Shown: positions 43,040 through 51,819 of the stretch, in pieces | Layout: each line of letters opens with the position of its first letter | Numbering within the stretch: position 1 is the stretch's first letter | Source: Ochrobactrum sp. BTU1 | GTDB taxonomy: Bacteria > Pseudomonadota > Alphaproteobacteria > Rhizobiales > Rhizobiaceae | DNA length: 64,000 bases | Reading direction: 5' to 3' | NCBI GenBank assembly: GCA_018798825.1 | Contig: CP076356.1 | Location: 558,001-622,000 of the forward strand | Position numbers and translations under genes: made by a program | The notes under the pieces: model-generated | What the model saw: only the letters and a program-made list of their open reading frames with translations | Told to the model about the DNA's origin: nothing | Database searches by the model: none

Positions 43040-44659
43040 TCAGGCTTCCAGCCACACATATTCGGCAAAGGAATTGCCCATCAGATTTCCGCTCGGCAAT
43101 GGGCGGATACCTTTGACCTTTCCACTATAAGCATCAAGTCCATCATAAAACGTTGGAATGATTGTGCCAGCATCGGCACTCACGATCCCCTGTAGTTCGC
43201 TGTAAATCTCCATCCGCTTTGCGTCGTCGGTAAGACCACGGGCTTCGGAGAGCAGCGCATCGAATTTCTCGTTCTGAAATTTACTCTCATTCCAGCTTGC
43301 GTCAGATTTGTAGAATTGAGAGAACATCGCATCAGGCGTTGGACGCGGATTGATATTGCCGAAACATATTGGCGCTTTGAGCCAATAGTTCGACCAGTAA
43401 CCATCAGCCGGAACGCGCTGGACGTCGAAATTTAGACCAATTTCTGACGCTGCCTGCTGCAAGACCATTGCGATCTCGACAGATTGCTGTGCAGCACTTG
43501 AAGCAACAATTGGAATTGTCTTGCCGATGAGACCCGCCTCTGCGAGCAACGACTTTGCTTTCTCTGGATCGTATGGCGTTGGTGCGAGGTCTTGGCGGTA
43601 AAAGCGGCTCGACGGCGGGATCGGCTGGTCGTTCCCCAGTTGCGCAAAACCTCGAAAAACCGCCTTGCTCACGAGGTCTCGGTTGATCAGATGTTTGATT
43701 GCCTGGACAAATTTTCCGTTGTTGCCCGGATCCTGATCGAGACGAATAATCAGATTGGTATATTGGCCGGCAACGGTGCGCAGCAACTGGTGACCTGCAT
43801 CAGTGATTTGGGTAGCCGCCCGGGGATTAACGTTTGCAATAATGTCGACGTCACCCGCTAGTAATGCATTGAGCCGCGCTGTCTCCTCTTGGATAGCAAA
43901 GATCTCAATCTCATCGAGATAAGGTCCGCCCCCTTGCTTCCAATAGTTTTCATTTGCTTTCATGCGTGATCGAGTGCCAGGGCTGAATTCCGTGATTTTA
44001 AATGCGCCAGTTCCAATACCCTGATTGAAGTTACTGGTGCCATTTTTTACGATTAGGAACGCCGGCGTTCCCATCAGAGCCGGAAGATCGGCATTTGCAC
44101 CGGTCAATTCGATCGAAACCTCATGATCACCGGTCTTTTTGACCGTATCGATTTGAGAGGCAATCGCTTTAGCGCTGGATCCGGTTGCCGGGTCCTTATG
44201 ACGCAAAAGCGTGAAGACGACATCGTCGGCACCAAACGGGGAACCATCGTGGAAAACGACGTTCTTGCGCAACTTGATGATCCAGCGCTTGGCATCGTCT
44301 GTCTCGAACGCCTCTGCCAGTTCCATTTGTGGCGTGAGCGTATCGTCAAGCCGAGTGAGACCATTATAGATGCTGTTGACGCGAATATAGTCGATATTAA
44401 ATATCGCGCGTGCCGGATCAAGTGTATCGGCGGTGCTGCTGGCATAAGTCGCAACGCGTATTTTGCCACCTTTCTTTGCAGTTTGCGCAAATGCTTCCGT
44501 CGCGTGCGTCGCGATTGCGCCCGCGCCGCTCACCGTCATACCCGCCGCTAGCAGCATCTTAAGCACATCGCGACGCGATGCGCCCGAGCGGAGGTTCTGA
44601 TCAAGTGTTAACTTTTCTGTTTCACTGAGGTTTTTGTAACAGATGTTGATTTTGGACAT
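43040..44659 (-). CDS. Peptide ABC transporter substrate-binding protein, Tat-type signal
   Basis: A 539-residue family-5 binding protein. Its N-terminus is long, with a twin-arginine motif SRRDVLKMLLAAGMTVSGAG (from about residue 28), so export by Tat rather than Sec is likely. Mature motifs include DTLDPARAIFNIDYIRVNSI, WIIKLRKNVVFHDGSPFGAD and GTGAFKITEF. First gene of the second transporter operon and 28 bases downstream of the FMN/FAD oxidoreductase gene, so the two are likely co-transcribed and act on one substrate. Confidence 0.88.
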   Translation of the reverse strand: MSKINICYKNLSETEKLTLDQNLRSGASRRDVLKMLLAAGMTVSGAGAIATHATEAFAQTAKKGGKIRVATYASSTADTLDPARAIFNIDYIRVNSIYNGLTRLDDTLTPQMELAEAFETDDAKRWIIKLRKNVVFHDGSPFGADDVVFTLLRHKDPATGSSAKAIASQIDTVKKTGDHEVSIELTGANADLPALMGTPAFLIVKNGTSNFNQGIGTGAFKITEFSPGTRSRMKANENYWKQGGGPYLDEIEIFAIQEETARLNALLAGDVDIIANVNPRAATQITDAGHQLLRTVAGQYTNLIIRLDQDPGNNGKFVQAIKHLINRDLVSKAVFRGFAQLGNDQPIPPSSRFYRQDLAPTPYDPEKAKSLLAEAGLIGKTIPIVASSAAQQSVEIAMVLQQAASEIGLNFDVQRVPADGYWSNYWLKAPICFGNINPRPTPDAMFSQFYKSDASWNESKFQNEKFDALLSEARGLTDDAKRMEIYSELQGIVSADAGTIIPTFYDGLDAYSGKVKGIRPLPSGNLMGNSFAEYVWLEA

Positions 44660-44687
44660 TTCCAGTTCACCCTCTTTGGTTTTGTTA

Positions 44688-46739
44688 TCAGATTATGCTG
44701 CAAAGGCGGAACGCATCCTGAATGGCCGAGTAAATGTCTCGACTGGCGATAGCGTCGCCGATGCGATGAACTTCAAAGCCACTCCGTGCAGCGGCCAGAT
44801 CTGTGGCTTCAGGCAGTTCGAAATGTGTTTCCCCAAGATTGGCTGCATTCTCTCTTAAGGCAAAAAAGATATCGGCGAGTGGGATTGTGCCGTTATCGAC
44901 AACGACTTGGCTCGCCACTCGTGTCGTGATCTCACCCGTCAGCTCGTTCTGGAAATACGCCTGCAACCCATTGTCTGTCCTCTCGACCTTGATAAGACGG
45001 ACATCAACGGTTCTTGGAATGTTTAATTCGGCGAATTTTTTTCGGAAGCCAGATTTGTCGGTGTAAGACATTTCAAAAGCCAACATTTCGTCCAGCATCG
45101 CGTAGTGAATTTTCTTGCCTCTTGTCGTGAGTTCCAAAGCGCAAGACGCCGCGCTCTGGCGGCCCGTTCCGTCGAAGATCAGGATATCTTCATGAGCGGG
45201 CACAGCATTGGTGAGAATGTCCCAAACACTGGTGCACAGTTCGCCACCCTCAATAAATTCCAGATCCGGAAGCCCGCCGGTTGCCACAATGACCACATCG
45301 GGCTGTTCACTAAGAACATCAGATTCGTCAACATATGCGTTCAAACGGACATCGACACCCAGCCGTTCAATTTCCTGCACGCGCCAATCGACGATTCCCT
45401 GGAGATCGCGGCGTTGCTTCGGGGTAGCCGCAATACGTATTTGACCGCCCAACTCAGCTGCTGCTTCAAAAAGAACAACATGATGCCCACGTTCCGCACT
45501 CACACGAGCAGCTTCCAGACCGGCAGGCCCACCACCAACCACAACGACTTTCCGGCAGTTTTCTGCTTTTGTCAGTTGATGTGGCAACACAGTCTCGCGG
45601 CCGCTGGATGGATTATGAACGCAATGCACTTTTTTATAGAGACAATAGGATGCGCCGACACAAGGGCGGATACGCTCCTCATCTCCTCGCATAATTTTAT
45701 TGACGATCTGTGGATCGGCGATATGCGCCCGCGTCATTCCAATAAGATCGACAATGTTTTCACGAATTGCATGTCGAGCTGTCGCTACATCCCGCACACC
45801 AGCTGCGTGGATAAGTGGAAGCTTGACTGTCCGACGAAAAGCTTCAACCTCTTTGAGAAACGGCGCACTTTTTTGAAAGAGCCCAGGCATATTATGTTCC
45901 GAAAGGAGTAGATCGGAATCCATGCGCCCATATATGCTATTGAAGTAGTCGATTGTCCCTTCAGATTGGAAAATCTCGGCAATCTCGGCACATTCTTCCG
46001 CACTCAAACCACCGTCTCCACCCTCGTCAATGACCAACCTGATCCCGACGATGAACTGATCTCCGACTTCCTTGCGGATGGCTTCGTGCACCATAAGGCC
46101 AAATCGCGCTCGATTGCGCAAACTGCCGCCAAATTCATCCGTGCGTCTGTTGGTCAGAGGAGAAAGAAATTGCCCGATCAAATGTCCACCAGTGACGGTT
46201 TCAATCCCGTCAAGTCCAGCCTCCAAGCAACGGCGCGCTGCCTTCGCATAGTCGGTTACGATCCGCGCAATGTCATAACGATCCATTTCACGCGGAAAAT
46301 TTCGGTTGCGCGTCTCGCGCACGCGTGATGGAGCAACCACCGGCAGCCACGAACTTGAAAAGGCGGTTGCGCGCCTGCCGAGATGGGAAACTTGCGAGAT
46401 GATCGCGCAGTCGTGCTTATGAATACGCTCTGCCATGGCGGTTAGATGTGGAACAATGGCGTCGGAGCTCAAATTGAGTTGTCCACCGCCCCAGCTTGAA
46501 TCCCGTGACGACATGGCGGAGCCACCGATCATTGTCATTGCCAGGCCGCCCTTAGCCTTCTCTTCATGATAAAGCTGGTAGCGCTCAAGCGGCATACCAC
46601 CATCATCGAGCATGGAAGCATGAGAGGTGCTGATTATCCGGTTCTTCAACAGCAAGTGCTTCAGCTGAAATGGTTGCAAAAGCGGATCACCGCTCACTGT
46701 TTTCTCATTTCCAGGTTTAGCAATCGATATCACACTCAC
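44688..46739 (-). CDS. FMN/FAD/iron-sulfur oxidoreductase, Old-Yellow-Enzyme/TMADH type
   Basis: A 683-residue multidomain enzyme. Residues 1-350 form the FMN TIM barrel (LLLKNRIISTSHASMLDDGG, then SQVSHLGRRA and GGHLIGQFLSPLTNRR), and residues 396-683 hold FAD and NAD-type Rossmann folds starting KVVVVGGGPAGLEAARVSAE. Between them three cysteines (C360, C366, C373 in RPCVGASYCLYKKVHC) stand where four are expected in trimethylamine dehydrogenase and 2,4-dienoyl-CoA reductase; the second position is Ala. Related Hyphomicrobiales enzymes demethylate N-methylprolines and betaines. Together with the linked transporter this suggests catabolism of N-methylated amino acids or peptides. Starts with GTG at 46739 (a second GTG follows at codon 3). 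Confidence 0.85.
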   Translation of the reverse strand: MSVISIAKPGNEKTVSGDPLLQPFQLKHLLLKNRIISTSHASMLDDGGMPLERYQLYHEEKAKGGLAMTMIGGSAMSSRDSSWGGGQLNLSSDAIVPHLTAMAERIHKHDCAIISQVSHLGRRATAFSSSWLPVVAPSRVRETRNRNFPREMDRYDIARIVTDYAKAARRCLEAGLDGIETVTGGHLIGQFLSPLTNRRTDEFGGSLRNRARFGLMVHEAIRKEVGDQFIVGIRLVIDEGGDGGLSAEECAEIAEIFQSEGTIDYFNSIYGRMDSDLLLSEHNMPGLFQKSAPFLKEVEAFRRTVKLPLIHAAGVRDVATARHAIRENIVDLIGMTRAHIADPQIVNKIMRGDEERIRPCVGASYCLYKKVHCVHNPSSGRETVLPHQLTKAENCRKVVVVGGGPAGLEAARVSAERGHHVVLFEAAAELGGQIRIAATPKQRRDLQGIVDWRVQEIERLGVDVRLNAYVDESDVLSEQPDVVIVATGGLPDLEFIEGGELCTSVWDILTNAVPAHEDILIFDGTGRQSAASCALELTTRGKKIHYAMLDEMLAFEMSYTDKSGFRKKFAELNIPRTVDVRLIKVERTDNGLQAYFQNELTGEITTRVASQVVVDNGTIPLADIFFALRENAANLGETHFELPEATDLAAARSGFEVHRIGDAIASRDIYSAIQDAFRLCSII

Positions 46740-46784
46740 GAAGCTGCTCCATTACAGGTTACTGGCAACTCCGGTGGGATCTCG

Positions 46785-46800
46785 ACGGTTTCGCAACCGT
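46785..46800. promoter_or_regulatory. Inverted repeat in the divergent promoter region
   Basis: ACGGTT-TCGC-AACCGT is a perfect 6-bp inverted repeat with a 4-base centre, 46 bases upstream of the oxidoreductase gene and 113 bases before the LysR start. A plausible operator for the neighbouring LysR protein. Confidence 0.45.
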
Positions 46801-46912
46801 TTTGACCTGCTGTTGGGTAAATACCTCCAGTGGAGCTTGCCTTCCGCTATTAGCCTGCAGAAACAGAATTATTTGTAGGTTCAAAAAACGTATGGTGCTA
46901 TACGCTGAGCGT

Positions 46913-47830
46913 ATGACAGAACAACTTTCACGCCTCATTCCTTCACCGCGGTCCCTTCTGGTTTTTGAAGCCGCTGCACGTCATGGAAGTTTCACGGGTG
47001 CGGCGGCTGAATTCAACGTGACCCAACCCTCGATCAGCCGATGTATTTCACAGTTGGAGAACGAGTTAGGCTTCCGTTTGTTTGACCGTCACTCAAAAGG
47101 GCTGATCGTCACGCTCGAAGGTGAGCAGTTGGTTGTTTCAGTCAGAGAGAGCATGACTGCCGTCAGCAAAGTAATAAGAGATGTTCGTGAAAAGGCAGGC
47201 AAGCGTTCGATCACAATGTCCATGTCGAGCTCTTTTGCTACCCATTGGCTCATCCCCAGACTTGGCGATTTCAATGCAGCCTTTCCAAACGTAGACTTGC
47301 GTTTTGAACTCATCTCAGGGGTCATGCGTGAAGTGACGGGCGACGTGGATATTGCCACGAGAATTGTTGAAGACAACGACCCTCGATATGACATATGGGA
47401 TTTTGCACCTGAGATCATCATGCCAGTTTGCAGTCCCCAGTATCTTGCAAGTCACGGAAGTATTGATGATGAAGATGTTTCACGTCACCTATTTTTACAT
47501 TTGACTGATCACCACCGCACCCAATGGCAGCCATTCTTGGATGCTCACACAGCGGCGAATGCAGGCATCTGGAACGAATTTTCAGATTATGCGGTGATCT
47601 TACAAGCTGCGACGCAAGGCAAGGGAATAGCATTGGGATGGATTAGTGTGATCGCCAGTGCTTTGAATGAAAAGACCCTGGTTAGAGCATCGAAGAAACA
47701 ACGCTCGACCGGACGAATCCATCGCTTGATCGTCCCCAAATCGAGGCCTTTTCCCTCACTCACACACGAAATTTGTGAGTGGTTTCAGTGCGAAATGAAG
47801 ACTGACTTAGAAAAGAACGCTCTAACCTGA
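46913..47830 (+). CDS. LysR-family regulator, GcvA-like
   Basis: A 305-residue regulator whose N-terminus RLIPSPRSLLVFEAAARHGS followed by FTGAAAEFNVTQPSISRCIS is that of the GcvA subgroup. The effector-binding domain starts at about residue 95. ATG 46913 has a weak site; ATG 46892 is a possible alternative. It is divergent from the oxidoreductase-transporter operon and is the obvious candidate regulator of it. Confidence 0.88.
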   Translation: MTEQLSRLIPSPRSLLVFEAAARHGSFTGAAAEFNVTQPSISRCISQLENELGFRLFDRHSKGLIVTLEGEQLVVSVRESMTAVSKVIRDVREKAGKRSITMSMSSSFATHWLIPRLGDFNAAFPNVDLRFELISGVMREVTGDVDIATRIVEDNDPRYDIWDFAPEIIMPVCSPQYLASHGSIDDEDVSRHLFLHLTDHHRTQWQPFLDAHTAANAGIWNEFSDYAVILQAATQGKGIALGWISVIASALNEKTLVRASKKQRSTGRIHRLIVPKSRPFPSLTHEICEWFQCEMKTDLEKNALT

Positions 47831-48428
47831 GGGCACCAGGTAGTTTGCGCCTCCAAACCAAAAGTGGTTCGCCGCCAATTCCGGTCGCGCTCTTCTCTCT
47901 CACCGCTACAAGTTTCTACGACAAATCTTTGCCGATGCCGACGATCTCACGTCGAAAATGCAACCTCGTCCTGATCGACTACGTCACCGCTCACATTCTG
48001 TTTTTGAAACTAGATAACGGGCATCTCGGGAGACGCGCAGATGATGTAGGCCCTTCTCCTGCAAATCATCGCTGCATGGGTTGTGCTGTAGTTGGGGGTG
48101 AAGGACGCGAGCCCTCCTCGAATGCGGCATATTGAGCGGGGTTTCAATAAACAGCCCCATGGAAGATGGCGACGGTTAGCATGTGCGGAAGCGCTTGTTG
48201 ATCAAGTTATGCCAGCTGCGCAGCAGGACCATGAGAGTCCATATTGCATTCTGATTGGCGGTAAGCGCCGTCTGTTTTCCGAAAAGATATCCACGTTTCT
48301 TGTCAAAAAAACTTCTGCTCGCGCTAACTAAAGACCTTCGGTTGCACTGAGGGACAATACGAACAAAAAGGGGCGGGTCATGGGCGACCCGCTCGATATT
48401 CTTCCTTCTTTCGCCGACACCAAAGTCG
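47831..48428. other. Intergenic, nothing recognised
   Basis: About 600 bases between a LysR gene and a convergent enoyl-CoA hydratase gene. Frames at 47845-48135, 48092-48331 and on the minus strand at 48176-48541 have no ribosome sites and no motifs I recognise. May hold a decayed gene. Confidence 0.35.
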
Positions 48429-49232
48429 CTATGGTCGGGGCCATCGCCCCAAGTAGCACGGCGTGCGACGGTCAATCCATGCTTCCAGCCCTTCGCGAAG
48501 ATCCTCCGTGGGAACCATCCGAGCGAACTGCTCTGCTTCAATCAAAAGGCCTTCACTTATGCTTTGGTTGATGCCACGTGTGACAGCGGAGAGAATACTT
48601 GCGACGGCCAACGAAGAATGACGGATAATTCGTCCTGCCAATCGATGTGCGGCAGGTAACAGGTCGCAATGCTCGACGACCTGGTTGATCAAGCCCAATT
48701 CCATGGCGCGTTGACTGGAAAACGCATCGCCAGTCAGTAAAAGTTCAAGCGCACGTTTTCGCCCTGCCAAACGCGGCAAACGCTGCGTACCGCCAAAGGT
48801 GGGTGGCATTCCCAGATTAATCTCAGGCTTGGCGAAAGTGGCTCTTTCGCTGGCGATGGCCAGTGGCACAGCCTCAGTGATTTCGCAGCCACCGCCATAA
48901 GCAAGACCGTTGACGGCAGCAACTATTGGCTTTCGAAAGGCCTCAAGCCTTGCAGTCAGCCGTTGACCTCGATGAACGAAAGCCTGCAGGGCAGCATCCG
49001 GCCCCTCTGCCACACTCTTTGAGAATTGATGAATGTCACCGCCTGCGGAGAAAGCTCGCTCACCGGCACCCGTCAAAATAACAACGCGAACGCGGTCGTC
49101 GACTTCAATTTCGTCAAGTAGTGCAAGGAGGCGATCGATCAGTTCATAGTTCAACGCGTTCAGCTTTTCAGGACGATTAAGCGTGAGCGTTGTGATTGGA
49201 CCATCGCGATCGACTAATATTGAGCTGCTCAT
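48429..49232 (-). CDS. Enoyl-CoA hydratase/isomerase family protein
   Basis: A 267-residue crotonase-fold enzyme. The oxyanion-hole segments are GAGERAFSAGGDIHQF (about residues 60-75) and NGLAYGGGCEITEAVPLAIA (about 103-122), then ATFAKPEINLGMPPTFGGTQ, whose Glu corresponds to the second catalytic acid of hydratases. Substrate chain length is not predictable. ATG 49232 follows AGGAA. Transcribed divergently from the TetR gene, which is likely its repressor. Confidence 0.88.
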   Translation of the reverse strand: MSSSILVDRDGPITTLTLNRPEKLNALNYELIDRLLALLDEIEVDDRVRVVILTGAGERAFSAGGDIHQFSKSVAEGPDAALQAFVHRGQRLTARLEAFRKPIVAAVNGLAYGGGCEITEAVPLAIASERATFAKPEINLGMPPTFGGTQRLPRLAGRKRALELLLTGDAFSSQRAMELGLINQVVEHCDLLPAAHRLAGRIIRHSSLAVASILSAVTRGINQSISEGLLIEAEQFARMVPTEDLREGLEAWIDRRTPCYLGRWPRP

Positions 49233-49288
49233 TTTGGTTCCTTTTTTTGAAGCCTTACTGAGCATAAGCTGCCTCAACTTGCAGCTTG

Positions 49289-49312
49289 TGTATATTCACT
49301 GGTCGGTATACA
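49289..49312. promoter_or_regulatory. TetR-type operator
   Basis: TGTATA (49289-49294) and TATACA (49307-49312) form the ends of an imperfect 24-bp dyad with GGTCGG inside, between the divergent hydratase (49232) and TetR (49321) starts. It ends 8 bases before the TetR start codon, so binding would block the tetR promoter or initiation and could affect both genes. Confidence 0.55.
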
Positions 49313-49320
49313 TTGTTGCC

Positions 49321-49902
49321 ATGAAAGCGCCGACACCTCCGACTCGGGACCGTATCATCAACGCTGCTGCGAAGCTGTTCTCTATGGATGGCGTGCGTGC
49401 CGTCAGCCTTGATGCAGTGGCTGAAAAGGCTGGCGTCACCAAGCGCACCCTCTACTATCATTTCGAAAGCAAAGACGATTTGATCGCCGCATATCTCGAT
49501 GGAAGAGATTTGCCGAACCAATTGCTTTTCAAGCGCTGGTTTCGCGATATGCACGGCAATATTTCTGAGAAGACACAAGCCTTATTCAACAATCTGGCTA
49601 AATCGACAGGAAGCCGAAATTGGCGCGGATGTGGTTTTTTGCGCACAGCCGCGGAACTCGCTAACATGCCCGGTCATCCAGCTCTCGAAGCCGCCAGGAT
49701 TCATAAGAAGAAAATCGAAGCCTGGCTTGCAGAGGAATATGCGTCAGGGAATGTGTCGAGCTGTCCCCAGGCGCTAGCCAGACAAATTGTTCTGCTCATG
49801 AATGGCGGTTTTGCACTTGTGATGCTACACCGCGACCCATCCTATCTCGAAACTGCGGGACAAGCCGCGAGAGCATTGATCGAAACGCAACTCTCAACTT
49901 AA
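49321..49902 (+). CDS. TetR-family transcriptional regulator
   Basis: A 193-residue repressor. The helix-turn-helix lies in residues about 10-55 (RDRIINAAAKLFSMDGVRAV, SLDAVAEKAGVTKRTLYYHF). The C-terminal part is the ligand-binding, dimerising helical domain with GCGFLRTAAELANMPGHPAL. ATG 49321 starts right at the usual MKAPTPPTRDRI N-terminus; the frame extends upstream through the operator and is not used. Divergent from the enoyl-CoA hydratase gene, suggesting local control by an acyl-CoA or aromatic-like effector. Confidence 0.88.
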   Translation: MKAPTPPTRDRIINAAAKLFSMDGVRAVSLDAVAEKAGVTKRTLYYHFESKDDLIAAYLDGRDLPNQLLFKRWFRDMHGNISEKTQALFNNLAKSTGSRNWRGCGFLRTAAELANMPGHPALEAARIHKKKIEAWLAEEYASGNVSSCPQALARQIVLLMNGGFALVMLHRDPSYLETAGQAARALIETQLST

Positions 49903-50051
49903 AATCCAGTGCACAAATTCTGACAGAAGCGTGCAACGAGGCGTAGAAAATTTAAGTAAGCCGCCTCCACGGACGGAAGTCATATCCTCCGAACTGCCTT
50001 GCGCAACACGTAAGTAGCGTGAAGTTCGAGCAAAAAGCCCGGATGTGTCCT

Positions 50052-50636
50052 TTAGTTGAATTTTGCCATTTCCACCTCTGCACCGCGACCAAGGGATATC
50101 ATCCAGTCCTTTATCTCACGCCGACTGGTGAGCTGACGTCCATAGTGATAACCGAGCTCGCGGCTGAGTTCGCCCCCTCGTCCCAGCTGCTCGTCGGCAA
50201 AGGCAACCATGCGCGAATTCGGCCATGCCTGCGGCCGGACCTTAGCGAGGCGCTGGAAAAGAACTTCCGCCGGTTCATCAGAAGCAGCTTGTGCCATGAG
50301 AGTGAGCATTGCTGCTGTCGATCGCGACACACCCATATGGCAATGCACTAGAATATGAGCCTCGGTATCACCATCCTTTCGAGACTGGAAAGCGTGACCA
50401 AAATTCAGAATTGCTTCGGTATGCTCCTGCGAGGGTAAAATTTGTCCCTCAATATCCGCAATTATATCATGAAAACGCAAAGTCGTGCGCTCATGCGCGC
50501 CAAAGTCGGAAAACTCAGTCAGGTCCGGTCGCTCTGGGTCTATTATAGAAAGGACATGCGTAACGCTTTTGTCACTGTGCATCACCAGTTCGTGGATCCC
50601 ACAGATTGTAAGTTGGGGCGAAAGAAGAATTTTCAC
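50052..50636 (-). CDS. Dual-specificity/tyrosine phosphatase-like protein
   Basis: A 194-residue cytoplasmic protein with the Cys-dependent phosphatase loop HCHMGVSRSTAAM (Cys99, Arg105). The N-terminus matches the bacterial group that begins with a short beta strand and CGIHEL, and contains DPERPDLTEFSDFGAHERTT before a long helix. Proteobacterial members are annotated as protein-tyrosine or phosphoinositide-like phosphatases; the target is unknown. Start is GTG at 50636 without a clear ribosome site. Confidence 0.75.
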   Translation of the reverse strand: MKILLSPQLTICGIHELVMHSDKSVTHVLSIIDPERPDLTEFSDFGAHERTTLRFHDIIADIEGQILPSQEHTEAILNFGHAFQSRKDGDTEAHILVHCHMGVSRSTAAMLTLMAQAASDEPAEVLFQRLAKVRPQAWPNSRMVAFADEQLGRGGELSRELGYHYGRQLTSRREIKDWMISLGRGAEVEMAKFN

Positions 50637-51131
50637 AATTGGTCACCATGCAATGTTAATCGGTTGAGAATGCGAGCAATGTCGATGGAGTCAGTGGGCA
50701 TTCAATCTGTAAATTTTGATGATAACAAGAGGATATAGGGCATTCGTCTTTTTCGGCAGCACATAGGCAATTTCAAGTCTTTCTGGGATATGAACGCGTG
50801 CTCGCACGCCTCTAAAAGCATAAGCGCAATATACCGCTAAGTTGCACTTTAAGGGATCGCAATTATTGCCCGGCAAGTTAATCCTGCCTTGTCTGGACAG
50901 CCAACTTCAACGCCCCGTCAGTTCAAACGGCGATAATCGCCGTGTCAGATGCGATCCTGCCACTAGTCCGCCTCGGGCACCAAAAGAGTGGCTCCTGTTA
51001 TTATGGCTAGCGGCAAAAGCATTCATGAATTACGCAAACAGCGCCGCATCGTGGCTTCTGAGACATGGAACTCCGCGCCAAACGGATTTTTCCTCCAGAT
51101 GGCTGGAAAATCATTTTATCGAGCAATAATT
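50637..51131. other. Intergenic, nothing recognised
   Basis: 495 bases between two minus-strand genes. No gene with start signals, no repeat of note. Confidence 0.4.
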
Positions 51132-51659
51132 TCACTTAGCCGTAGCAGAGCGTTGCCTGATCTTTCTCTCGAGCACGATCGCCTCGCCCGCAGGGCGCCG
51201 CAGACGATCAATCTCTTCATAGCCAAGCGCACCAGCTAGTTTGAGGGACGGAATGTTCGCTTCCCCGATCAGGCAAGCCGTTGGATTGATGTGATGTTCG
51301 TCAAACCACCGGTGCGCAGAGATCGCCGCCTCCCTTGCATATCCCCTGCCATGAAATGCGGCCGTTAATGTCCATGTACACTCGATTGATGTGCTGGCGC
51401 ATCGCCCTAAATCTCTTTCGAACTTGGCAAATCCCATTTTCCCAACAAAGGAAGAGGTCGATTTCTCGATGATTATGAATTGACCGAAGCCTTCCAATGT
51501 CCAGTGGCCAATGTCTCGCAGAAACCTGGCCCATGCCTCGGTTCGTGTTAGGACGCCACCAATATGAGCGGTCACAACAGGCTCTTTGAACATTTCATAA
51601 AAAGGTTCAAAGTCACCTGCCACAGGCTTTCTTAAGATCAACCGCTCCGTCTCAATCAT
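51132..51659 (-). CDS. GNAT-family N-acetyltransferase (RimJ/RimL-like)
   Basis: A 175-residue acetyltransferase of the RimJ/RimL type. MIETERLILRKPVAGDFEPF is the usual N-terminus; the acetyl-CoA loop is in AAFHGRGYAREAAISAHRWF; NPTACLIGEANIPSLKLAGA is the family's NxxSxxxxEKxGF-like segment. The substrate is unknown. ATG 51659 after GAAGG is preferred to the frame's Met at 51686. Confidence 0.85.
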   Translation of the reverse strand: MIETERLILRKPVAGDFEPFYEMFKEPVVTAHIGGVLTRTEAWARFLRDIGHWTLEGFGQFIIIEKSTSSFVGKMGFAKFERDLGRCASTSIECTWTLTAAFHGRGYAREAAISAHRWFDEHHINPTACLIGEANIPSLKLAGALGYEEIDRLRRPAGEAIVLERKIRQRSATAK

Positions 51660-51819
51660 CAGTAAACCTTCAACATCCCATACCAAACTGTCAGGCGCTC
51701 AATTCTAGGTCGCTACGCAACGCCCCTGAGTTAAATGGTATCCTAGCAAATGCGATCATACCTAGGAATACGATCGAGTAGCAGAGCCCCGAAACCATTT
51801 ATGGATATAAAAACATCTT

